From: Fundidesulfovibrio putealis DSM 16056
GTDB taxonomy: Bacteria; Desulfobacterota; Desulfovibrionia; Desulfovibrionales; Desulfovibrionaceae
Direction: 5' to 3'
Assembly (NCBI RefSeq): GCF_000429325.1
Contig: NZ_AUBQ01000012.1
Span: 124,001 to 188,000, forward strand
Length of the DNA stretch: 64,000 bases
Of the stretch, positions 25,211 through 33,294 are shown one piece after another; within the stretch, counting starts at the first letter, position 1; every line of letters begins with the position of its first letter. The notes beneath the pieces are model-generated. The model saw only the letters and a list, made by a program, of their open reading frames with translations. It was not told the origin of the DNA and ran no database searches. The position numbers and the translations under genes were made by a program.

Positions 25211-27910
25211 TCAGCTCCCGGAACGGGTGAGCTCCAGCCAGCGCTGAGCGACCTGGGCGCAGAACGCCTCGGATCTGGCGACGGTTGCGGGCAGCTTTTC
25301 GACCATCTTCCTGAAGTACTCCTCGCCGTACTGGGCGGCGTCCTCCTTGTAGACGTCGATCTCGCCGTTGCGGAATTTCCTGATCCAGCTGCTTACGATG
25401 GCTGAATCCACTTCCAGGTGGAATTGGAACCCGTAGGCCGCCCTCCCCACCTTGAAGCACTGCTGCCGGCAGGCGTCGCCCTGAATCAGGGCCGTGGCCC
25501 CCTCGGGCAGGTCGAAGCTGTCCTGATGGAACTCCATGAGCGGCGGCGGCTGGCGATCGCCCCCCACCACCGGGTCGAGGGCGCCCTCCGGGGTGAACGC
25601 ATGGCTGACGAATCCGAACTCCAGTGCCTCCATGGTCCACACGCGGCCACCATAGGCCCTTGCCAGCAGCTGGCAGCCCAGGCAGATGCCCGCCACGGGC
25701 CGTCCCAGAGCGTCAAAATCGCGCATCAACTGCATGAGCGGCGCAAAATGCGCGCACGAGGCGTCGTCAAAGGCGTGTTGCGGCCCGCCCAGCACCACGA
25801 GCCCTGCGTAGTCCTGAGGGGAATCCGGCAGCGCGTCGCCCTTCACGGGATGCAACACGTCCAGCACGGCCCCCTGACGCAGGAGCGCCTTGCAGAAGTT
25901 GCCGCCGGGCGCGATGTCGCTGTGCTGCACCACCAGAATCTTCGCCCCGGCCACGCCGACTTCCGGCCAGGGACCGACGTTCACACAGGTTTCGTAATAC
26001 GGGGTTCCCATGCCCACCTTGCTGGCGAGATCCCTGGTCAGGCGGTTCAGGCCGTGACCGGCCTTGATCCAGCCGCCGCGCTCCGCGACCACCACATCGG
26101 GGCGCTGGTTCGCGTCGCACCGCAGGACCGCCTTGACCTGGCCCACGGCGCTTCGGACCATCACGTTCATGCCGTCGCGCAGCCCGGCCTTCATGGCCTC
26201 GCGATCATTGAGACGGATTTCGGGGAGGGGTTCGTGCTCGGCCATGGTCCGCTCGGAGCAGATGTAGCCGTGGGGGGCGATGGTCAGGAGCCTGTAGGGA
26301 AACTCCGGATCGGTCCCTGACAAGGCTGCGGGGTCCAGGGCCGTCAGCAGCCGGAACTTTCCCGATGGGGTCGCGAACGTGCGGTCGGCATACGGCACCA
26401 TGGGAGCCGGATAACGGAATGGTGTCGTTTTCAGGGCCTTCAAGTCGCAGCCCTTGTCGCGCATGGGCGCGCACAAATCATGCAACCAGTCCTCTTCGCT
26501 GCGCCGGTAGAAATGGGCGAAGGGAAAGCGCGAGGACAGCTCAAAGAACATGCGAAATTCCGATTTGCACTCGCCCACCGGCTCGATGGCCTTGTTCACC
26601 GCCCCCACGTAGTTGTGGCCGTAGCTGGCCATCACGTCTTCTTCTTCCAGAAAGGTGGTGGCAGGCAGGAAGACGTCGGCATAGTCGGCGGTGTCGTCCA
26701 GGAAGTGGCCGGAATAGACCACGAACGCCGCCTTCCTGAAGGCCTGGGCCACCCTTTCGGAGTTGGCAGCCATGCAGACCGGGTTGGCGGCGGTCACGAA
26801 GATCATGCGGATCTCCGGGTCCACGGCGTTCAGGATCTCTTCGCCGACCCTGGGCAATAGGAGCGTGCGCCGGGGAGGATTCAGCCCGTCGCCCCAATAT
26901 TGCTGGTCATAGGGGCCGTACTCCTCGAACCCCTGGCTCACGCCGCCGCCAGGCACGCCGATGTTGCCGGACACCGCGCCCAGGGCGTCCACCGCACGAA
27001 TTGACTGGTGCGCGTACTCGTGACGGTGCAGCCCCCAGCCCATCAGTGTGGCTGTGGGTTTCTGCTCCATGAGCGTCTCGGCCAGGTACTGCGCGTCCTC
27101 CACGGGCACTCCGGCCAGCTCGCACAGCTGCTCCAGGGAGTAGCTGTCCACCAGACGCCGGAACTCGCGCGCACCCTCGGCGCAGCGCTCCAGGAAATCC
27201 CGGTCCTCTTTCCCGGCCTGGAAAATCAGCTTCGCGGCGGCCAGGGCCAGGTACGCGTCGCGGCCTGGCTGCGGGGCGATGTGCCTGTCCGCCAGCGGGG
27301 CCGACCGGTTGCGCATGGGATCGATCACGATGACCCGCCCGCCCCGTTTGCGTATCTCGCGCATGATGGGCACAAGGCTTATGTTGGTGGACACCGGGTT
27401 CCTGGCCCAGAGGATCATGGACGCACTGTTGTGGTGGTCCAGCGGGTCGTGGGAGACGCGCTCCCCCACGTCCAGGTTCTGCGACGCCTGCCCCGCTCCT
27501 CCGCAGAGCGAGCCCCGGAGCGTGGTCACGCCTCCGAACAGGTTGAAGAAATAGCGGTTCAGCAGTTTGAGCGCCGTGCGTTCGCCGTAGCCCTGGTAGT
27601 ACAGGATGGCCTCGTTGCCGGACTCGTCGCGGATCGACTTCATGCGCTGGGCGATATGGTCCAGGGCCTCGTCCCAGGTGACGCGCTCCCACTCGCCGTT
27701 GCGGCGCATCATGGGATGCGTGACGCGCTCCGGGCTGTAGACGCGCGTTACGTATTTCGCCGTCTTGTGGCAGGCCAGCCCCCTGGTCAGCGGATGGTCG
27801 GGATCGCCGGTCAGTTTGATCAGGCGTCCGTTTTCCACCGTGGCGACCAGACCGCAGGTGTTGGCGCAGTCGCGGGTGCAGGTGGTGACGATGGTCTTGA
27901 TGTCGCTCAT
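25211..27910 (-). CDS. Molybdopterin oxidoreductase fused to a class I glutamine amidotransferase domain
   Basis: 899 residues from ATG 27910. N-terminal ~650 residues: a bis-MGD oxidoreductase with a [4Fe-4S] motif C11-x3-C15-x3-C19-x27-C47. A Cys in GSLCGGAGQ lies about where the family places its Mo ligand (inferred). The dinucleotide-binding C-terminal domain is also present. From about 655 a class I glutamine amidotransferase-like domain follows, with nucleophile-elbow Cys743 (GICLGCQL) and His831/Glu833 (FQFHLEVD), i.e. an intact triad. The two are in one uninterrupted frame. No signal peptide, so cytoplasmic. The substrate is unknown. The start overlaps the radical SAM stop (ATGA). Confidence 0.88.
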   Translation of the reverse strand: MSDIKTIVTTCTRDCANTCGLVATVENGRLIKLTGDPDHPLTRGLACHKTAKYVTRVYSPERVTHPMMRRNGEWERVTWDEALDHIAQRMKSIRDESGNEAILYYQGYGERTALKLLNRYFFNLFGGVTTLRGSLCGGAGQASQNLDVGERVSHDPLDHHNSASMILWARNPVSTNISLVPIMREIRKRGGRVIVIDPMRNRSAPLADRHIAPQPGRDAYLALAAAKLIFQAGKEDRDFLERCAEGAREFRRLVDSYSLEQLCELAGVPVEDAQYLAETLMEQKPTATLMGWGLHRHEYAHQSIRAVDALGAVSGNIGVPGGGVSQGFEEYGPYDQQYWGDGLNPPRRTLLLPRVGEEILNAVDPEIRMIFVTAANPVCMAANSERVAQAFRKAAFVVYSGHFLDDTADYADVFLPATTFLEEEDVMASYGHNYVGAVNKAIEPVGECKSEFRMFFELSSRFPFAHFYRRSEEDWLHDLCAPMRDKGCDLKALKTTPFRYPAPMVPYADRTFATPSGKFRLLTALDPAALSGTDPEFPYRLLTIAPHGYICSERTMAEHEPLPEIRLNDREAMKAGLRDGMNVMVRSAVGQVKAVLRCDANQRPDVVVAERGGWIKAGHGLNRLTRDLASKVGMGTPYYETCVNVGPWPEVGVAGAKILVVQHSDIAPGGNFCKALLRQGAVLDVLHPVKGDALPDSPQDYAGLVVLGGPQHAFDDASCAHFAPLMQLMRDFDALGRPVAGICLGCQLLARAYGGRVWTMEALEFGFVSHAFTPEGALDPVVGGDRQPPPLMEFHQDSFDLPEGATALIQGDACRQQCFKVGRAAYGFQFHLEVDSAIVSSWIRKFRNGEIDVYKEDAAQYGEEYFRKMVEKLPATVARSEAFCAQVAQRWLELTRSGS

Positions 27911-28887
27911 TGCAGTGATGCTCCAGGCAAGAGAATGTGAGGGCTCGGATTGACGTCGGGAACACGGGGCCGGGTGAGGGCCATGCAGCCGCCCTGGCAA
28001 TGGCGCTTGAACTCGGCGCAGCCGCCGCAGCGGGCTTCGGAGCCGGAGAACCGGATGGGGCGCGTGATTTCGGCGAAATGGCCCATCAGGGCCTGCTCGC
28101 CTTCGAAGGCGGTCACGTCCGGCACGCGCACGTCGTGCAGCGGCAGACAGTAGGACGCGCCCAGGTCCGGATGCACGTCGATGGAGGGATGGCAGATGCC
28201 CCGGAACTTCATGGACACCTGCTCCAGATAGCGCCGGTCGGGCTCGGGCAGATCGCAAAGGCGCACGCAGCAATCAAGCCCGGTGCGCACGCCCCGCTCC
28301 TCGCAGGCCCTCACGAACCCGACGATGTGCGTGGCCATGCCGGAAGCCTGCTCCAGGCCCAGGTGCTCGTTGGCGGCCTCGGCGTCGGGGCGGGAGATGT
28401 CGTAGCGCACGGCCCGGACGCCGTAGCGCTCCACCCCCTCCAGCAGGTAGCCGTATTCGCACAGTCCGGCGGAGAAGTTCTTGGAGAAGGTTATCCGCGC
28501 GCCCAGGTCGCGCAAGAGCGACAGGTTGGCATGCAACGCGGCGCTCTGGGCTCTCGTGTACAGGGACGGATCATTGTAGTTGACCACGAAGTTGGACACG
28601 CTCCCGGCCAGCCTTTCGGCCAGGGGGGCGGGAAACAGCCCGTTGGTGAAGAGCACCGCCGGGATTCCGGCAGCCGTCGTCCGCTCGATCATGTCCGCCA
28701 GATGCGGGTGCAGCGTGGGCTCGCCGCCGATGAAGGCCGCAGACTGCAACCGGGCCGACTCCATCCAGCCCAGCAACGCGTTGAAACTCTCCGGCGTCAT
28801 GTCCGCCGGATACGCACGGGCGAGCCCCCTGGCAAAACAGTAAGGGCAGGCCAAGTTGCATCGGTAGGTGACGAAGATGTTTATCAT
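27907..28887 (-). CDS. Radical SAM protein with SPASM-like Cys cluster
   Basis: 326 residues. The CxxxCxxC motif (CNLACPYC, about 10-17) binds the SAM cluster and GGEPTLHPH is the usual downstream SAM segment. The C-terminus has extra cysteines (CGGCAEFKRHCQGGC), like SPASM/twitch auxiliary-cluster domains used in peptide or protein modification and in sulfatase maturation. The gene overlaps the molybdopterin-GATase gene by 4 bp and lies upstream of it, so the two products probably act together, for example in maturation or in one pathway. No target peptide is evident nearby. Confidence 0.88.
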   Translation of the reverse strand: MINIFVTYRCNLACPYCFARGLARAYPADMTPESFNALLGWMESARLQSAAFIGGEPTLHPHLADMIERTTAAGIPAVLFTNGLFPAPLAERLAGSVSNFVVNYNDPSLYTRAQSAALHANLSLLRDLGARITFSKNFSAGLCEYGYLLEGVERYGVRAVRYDISRPDAEAANEHLGLEQASGMATHIVGFVRACEERGVRTGLDCCVRLCDLPEPDRRYLEQVSMKFRGICHPSIDVHPDLGASYCLPLHDVRVPDVTAFEGEQALMGHFAEITRPIRFSGSEARCGGCAEFKRHCQGGCMALTRPRVPDVNPSPHILLPGASLQ

Positions 28888-29001
28888 GTCATGTGCGAGC
28901 GCTTAAGGTCCGGGAGACAACGCCGCTTCCAGGCCGCGAGCCGGTCAAGGCGCTGGAGCCGCGTGTGCAGGTTTGCATAAGCACGATGCGTCCGGGAGGG
29001 C

Positions 29002-30123
29002 TCAGGCCGTGATACGCCGTCCGGTTCCCAGGCTGAATGCCAGCAGGGCGGAAGGATTGACTATTTCGACGCCCACGTTCTGCCCCGCCCGCATCCCGAG
29101 CGTGCGGACGCTCTCCACCACCAGGCGCAGCTCCGCCGCGTCGTTGCGGACGGTGAGCACGGATTTGACGCCCAGGGCTTCCACGTCCACCACCTGCGCG
29201 CGGATGGGTGCGTCAGAATCGTTTGCGGCAAGCGCAAGGTTCTCGGGGCGTATGCCCAGTTCGAAGTCGGGCTCCGAGCCGGACAGTCCGGCCTTCAAGT
29301 GCTCCGGAAGGGGCAGGACCGCGCCGGCGGCCAGGATGACGCCGTGCCCAAGCGTCTCGATGCGCGCGCGGATCAGGTTGATCTGGGGAGCGCCCACGAA
29401 CTGCGCCACCTCCCGGTCCACGGGCAGGTCATAGAGGGTCTGGGGGGCGTCTATCTGCACCACCCGGCCCTCGCGCAGCATGACCACGGTGTCGGCGATG
29501 GCCAGGGCCTCGGTGTAGTCCGGCGTGGCCATCAGGAAGGTGCAGCCGCATTCGCGCTGCAAGCGCTTGAGCTCCGCGCGCAACTCGATGCGCAGCATGG
29601 CGTCCAGGCTGGAGAGGGGCTCGTCCAGCAGGAATAGCACCGGGGTGCGGATCAGCGCCCGCCCCAGGGCGATGCGCTGGCGTTCGCCGCCGCTCATGGT
29701 CTTTGGAAGCCGGTCCAGGGTGTGCGACACCTTGAGCTTGGCGGCCATCCCGGCCACCTTCTCTTTTATGACGTGCTTGGACTCCCCACGGATCACCAGC
29801 GGGCTGGCGATGTTCTCAAATCCGGTCTTGTCGGGATAGAGCGCCAGGTTGTCGAATATCATGGCGATGTTGCGGTCGCGCGGCTCCCATCCGCTCACGT
29901 CCTGGCCGTTGAGTGACACGGTACCCGCATCGGGCTTGTCCAGCCCGGCGATCATGCGCAGGGTGGTGGTCTTGCCCGCGCCCGCCGGTCCGAGGATGAC
30001 GGTCAGGGAGGAGGCCGGGACGTGAAACTCCACGTCGCGCAGGGCCGGTTTTCCCCGGAAGCTCTTGCTCACGCCGCCCATGTGGAGCACGGACACGTCC
30101 AAAGGTTTCATCTCGCCGCTCAT
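29002..30123 (-). CDS. MalK-type ABC ATPase 2, with normal signature but altered Q- and H-loops
   Basis: 373 residues from ATG 30123. It has a Walker A (GPAGAGKT, 45-52), canonical signature MSGGE (143-147), Walker B with Glu168 (FLLDEP) and a C-terminal TOBE/MalK-like regulatory domain. However, the Q-loop Gln is Asp91 (IFDNLAL) and the H-loop His is Pro201 (MATPDYTEA). With its partner it should form one competent and one degenerate ATP site. The start overlaps the partner's stop (ATGA). Last gene of the importer operon. Confidence 0.92.
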   Translation of the reverse strand: MSGEMKPLDVSVLHMGGVSKSFRGKPALRDVEFHVPASSLTVILGPAGAGKTTTLRMIAGLDKPDAGTVSLNGQDVSGWEPRDRNIAMIFDNLALYPDKTGFENIASPLVIRGESKHVIKEKVAGMAAKLKVSHTLDRLPKTMSGGERQRIALGRALIRTPVLFLLDEPLSSLDAMLRIELRAELKRLQRECGCTFLMATPDYTEALAIADTVVMLREGRVVQIDAPQTLYDLPVDREVAQFVGAPQINLIRARIETLGHGVILAAGAVLPLPEHLKAGLSGSEPDFELGIRPENLALAANDSDAPIRAQVVDVEALGVKSVLTVRNDAAELRLVVESVRTLGMRAGQNVGVEIVNPSALLAFSLGTGRRITA

Positions 30124-31241
30124 GCGCACACCCTCCCGGTGAAAAGATCGTCGATCCTGCGGCTGGTCTTGCCGCAGAAGAACACCAGGGCGTCGCTGTC
30201 CACCCAAAGGCCCACGGTTTCGCCCTCTGCCGGATGGCTCAGGGCCGGGGCCACCATCTTCAGGTTGACGGAGCCCACGGCCACCGTGAGGATCACCTCC
30301 GGCCCGCGCGTCTCCACCAGGAGCACCGTGCCGCGAAGCTCTGCCCCGCTCTCCGGGACCACGCGCAGCGACTCCGGCCTGATGCCAAGCGTGTAGCGGC
30401 TGTAGGGGCGCACCCCGGAGGCGCACTCCCCGTCCGCGACCCGCAGCGAGAAGCCGTCCTGGACGAAGCGCAGGCCCTCGCCCGAGGCCGCAAGTTCCCC
30501 CGAGATCAGGTTCATGGGCGGTGACCCCAGGAATCCGGCCACGAACACGTGGTCCGGCTTGTCGCAGATGAGCGCCGTCTTCTCCACCTGGAGGATCTTG
30601 CCCGAGCGCATCACCGCGATGCGGTCCGCCAGGGACAAAGCCTCGATCTGGTCGTGAGTCACGTAGATGATGGTCAGGCCGATCTCGCTCTGCAAGCGGC
30701 GCAGCTCGCGGCGCATGGCCAGCCGGGCCGCCGTCTCCAGGTTGGAGAGGGGCTCGTCCAGCAGCAGGATGGCAGGCTTGGTCACCAGGGTGCGCCCGAT
30801 GGCCACCCGCTGGAGCTCGGACCCGCCCAGCTCCTTGGCCTTGGCGTCCAGGCGGTCGGACATGCCCAAAAGCTCGGCCACTTCGTCCACGGCGCGCTTG
30901 ATTTCATGATCCGCGACCTTGCGCACCTCCAGGCCGAAGGCCAGATTCTGGCGCACGGTCATGGCCGTGAACACCGCGTAGTCCTGGAAGACCAAGCCGA
31001 TGTTGCGCTGGCCCGGCGGGATGCCCACCACGGACTTGCCGTCGATCTGGATGTCGCCGGAGGTGGGGTTTTCCAGGCCGACGATCATGTTCAGGGTGGT
31101 GGACTTCCCGCAGCCGGAAGGCCCCAGCAGGGCGATGGTCTCGCCCGCCTCGATGCTCAGGTCGATGCCGTCCACCGCTGGCACGGACCCTTCGCCGTAT
31201 TCCTTGCAGAGGGAAACCAGTTCCAATTTGGGCCTGTTCAT
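30120..31241 (-). CDS. MalK-type ABC ATPase 1, with degenerate signature motif
   Basis: 373 residues. Walker A GPSGCGKS (40-47), Q-loop Gln86 (VFQDYAV), Walker B Glu163 (LLLDEP) and H-loop His196 (VTHDQIEA) are intact, but the signature is LGGSE (138-142) instead of LSGGQ/E. A TOBE-type domain follows. It is a paralogue of the next ATPase. Two unlike ATPases in a sugar-type importer recall glycerol transporters of the GlpST kind, but the substrate here is not established. Overlaps the permease stop by 4 bp. Confidence 0.92.
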   Translation of the reverse strand: MNRPKLELVSLCKEYGEGSVPAVDGIDLSIEAGETIALLGPSGCGKSTTLNMIVGLENPTSGDIQIDGKSVVGIPPGQRNIGLVFQDYAVFTAMTVRQNLAFGLEVRKVADHEIKRAVDEVAELLGMSDRLDAKAKELGGSELQRVAIGRTLVTKPAILLLDEPLSNLETAARLAMRRELRRLQSEIGLTIIYVTHDQIEALSLADRIAVMRSGKILQVEKTALICDKPDHVFVAGFLGSPPMNLISGELAASGEGLRFVQDGFSLRVADGECASGVRPYSRYTLGIRPESLRVVPESGAELRGTVLLVETRGPEVILTVAVGSVNLKMVAPALSHPAEGETVGLWVDSDALVFFCGKTSRRIDDLFTGRVCA

Positions 31242-32098
31242 TTCTTGATCGCTCCAAAGGTCATGCCGCGCGCAAGATGCGACTGGATGAGATAGCCCGC
31301 GAGAATGAGGGGGACCATGGCGAGCACGGCCAGGGCCGCCTGCACGCCGTAGAGCGTCCCCGCCGTGGCCGTTACGTACTTGGCCAGCTGCACCGGGATG
31401 GTGCTGACGTTGGAGTAGGACAACACCAGCGCGAACATGAACTCCGACCAGTTGAGGATGAAGATGAACAGGGTGGTGGCGAACAGCCCGCCCCGGATCA
31501 GGGGGATCGTCACGGTGAGGTGGGCCGCCAGGCGGGAGCGACCGTCGATCATGGCCGCTTCCTCGATCTCGCGCGGGAGATCCTCCACGAAGCTTTTGAG
31601 CATCCAGGTGGAGAACGGCAGCGTGGCCGCCACGTAAATGGCGATGATGCCCGTGTAGCTGTCTGTCAGCCCCACGTTGGAGAAGATAATCACGAAGGGC
31701 ACGGCGATGGCCGCCGGGGGGAACATCCGGCCTGACAGGATGATAAGCGGGGTAGCCTTGCTGCCGCTGCCGTAGCGCGTGATGCCGATGGCTGAGAACA
31801 GCCCGATGAGCACCGACAGCGCCGTGGACACCACCGAGGCCAGCACGGAGCCGATAACGGACTTCGTGGCGGCCTGGCTTACGCCGCCTACGCCGTATTC
31901 GCGGATGGCGTCGGGGTTGAAGAGGGTCTGGAAGTTGATCAGCGTGGGCTCCGAGGGCAGCCAGATCGCTGGCGAGGCGTTCCAGTCGATGGGTGGCTTG
32001 ATGGACGTCATGGCTATCCAGAACACCGGAAACAGCACCAGGACGAGCGCCGCGCCCATGACCACGGCCAGGGGGAAAGAGAGCTTCTTGGCGTGCAT
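31238..32098 (-). CDS. MalG-type ABC permease
   Basis: 286 residues with about six hydrophobic segments and the EAA loop (REIEEAAMIDGRSRLAAHLTV) that docks on the ATPase. Inner-membrane half of the importer. It overlaps both neighbours (TGATG with the upstream permease, ATGA with ATPase 1), so all four genes from 33,069 to 29,002 are translationally coupled. Confidence 0.93.
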   Translation of the reverse strand: MHAKKLSFPLAVVMGAALVLVLFPVFWIAMTSIKPPIDWNASPAIWLPSEPTLINFQTLFNPDAIREYGVGGVSQAATKSVIGSVLASVVSTALSVLIGLFSAIGITRYGSGSKATPLIILSGRMFPPAAIAVPFVIIFSNVGLTDSYTGIIAIYVAATLPFSTWMLKSFVEDLPREIEEAAMIDGRSRLAAHLTVTIPLIRGGLFATTLFIFILNWSEFMFALVLSYSNVSTIPVQLAKYVTATAGTLYGVQAALAVLAMVPLILAGYLIQSHLARGMTFGAIKK

Positions 32099-33069
32099 CA
32101 GCGTCCGCCCTCCAGAAGTTGGTCGCGGACCGGCGCGAGCAGCAGGTGCACCAGGGCGAGCGACCCCACCAGCACGATGAACGCGGCGGCCGCGCCGTAG
32201 GCCAGCTGGAAGTCGTTAAAGGCCAGCTTGTAGATGTAGAGGCTGATGGTCTCCGTGGAGGAGCCCGGCCCGCCCCTGGTCAGCATGTATACCTCGTCGA
32301 AGAGCTTGATGATCTCCATGGAGCGGATGACGAAGGCCACGATGATGACCGGCTTAATCATGGGCATCACCACCCGCCAGAACACCTGGCGTGGGTTCGC
32401 GCCCAGGATGACCGCCGCGCGCACCGGGTTTTCCGGCACGGAATTGAGCCCGGAGAGCAGGATCAGGAAGAACAGCGGGGTCCAGTGCCAGACCTCCGTG
32501 ATGATGACCGCCAGAATGGCCAGCGGGGCGCGCCGGAACCACTCCAGCGTGGCCTGCGACCCCAGGAAGAATTCCAGGATCTGGTTCACCGGCCCGTTGG
32601 ACTGGAACAGCATCCAGAACGTGTAGCCGACCACCACGGGCAGGATCATCATGGGTGTGAGGAAGGCCGAAAACAGGAGCGACTTGCCCCTGAACTCCCT
32701 CAGGAAGAGGACAGCCAGCCCCAACCCCAGCACGAATTCCAGCGACAGGCACACCGCCGAAATGAGCAGCGTCCTGACTACGGCATAGACGAAGCGCGTA
32801 TCCCAAATCAGCAGGTCGCTGTAGTTGTCGAACCCCACGAACTGGGCGTCCAGCAGGGAACTGCGCGTGGGCGACCAGTCCGTGAAGCTCATGTACAGGG
32901 CGACCATCAGCGGCACCACCAGAACAACGATGGACACCACCTGCCCCGGCAGGGTCAGGATGCGGGCCACAGCCGTGCTGCCAAGGCCCCCCTGGGGCCG
33001 CCCCCCCGAGGGTTTCCCCTCGGAGGGCGGCGCATCGACGGTTGTTGCGATTCCAACTCGATCATCCAC
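32098..33069 (-). CDS. MalF-type ABC permease
   Basis: About 323 residues from GTG 33069, chosen for GAGGT about eight bases upstream; a longer TTG start at 33102 is possible. The N-terminal ~25 residues are Gly/Pro-rich and polar, then about six membrane segments. The EAA loop reads ENPVRAAVILGANPRQVFWRV. Separated from the binding-protein gene by 225 bp that contain a large hairpin, so it may be made at a lower level. Confidence 0.9.
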   Translation of the reverse strand: MDDRVGIATTVDAPPSEGKPSGGRPQGGLGSTAVARILTLPGQVVSIVVLVVPLMVALYMSFTDWSPTRSSLLDAQFVGFDNYSDLLIWDTRFVYAVVRTLLISAVCLSLEFVLGLGLAVLFLREFRGKSLLFSAFLTPMMILPVVVGYTFWMLFQSNGPVNQILEFFLGSQATLEWFRRAPLAILAVIITEVWHWTPLFFLILLSGLNSVPENPVRAAVILGANPRQVFWRVVMPMIKPVIIVAFVIRSMEIIKLFDEVYMLTRGGPGSSTETISLYIYKLAFNDFQLAYGAAAAFIVLVGSLALVHLLLAPVRDQLLEGGR

Positions 33070-33182
33070 TATGAATACCTCGCGGCCGTTTGGGCTCTGC
33101 AAAAGGCTCAGGCCAGATTTTCTGCGGCCGCCCGCATGGGGGTTGGCAGCCTGATTAATAATCCCCGCCGGCTGCGTTGCCT

Positions 33183-33235
33183 GGAAACAGCCAAGCCCTC
33201 ACGTATGCCCAATACGCATCGGGCCTGGTATTTCC
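33183..33235. repeat. Long imperfect palindrome between binding protein and permease genes
   Basis: GGAAACAGCCAAGCCC pairs imperfectly with GGGCCTGGTATTTCC, with a nested CGTAT/ATACG stem inside. REP-like hairpins at this place in sugar operons stabilise the upstream binding-protein mRNA or lower read-through; that role is inferred. It may be one copy of a dispersed chromosomal repeat. Confidence 0.6.
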
Positions 33236-33294
33236 TGCGCCTTGCCATCGAGTTCATTGAACAGGCTGCAAGAGTCGACTTTCAAGGCGGGCTG

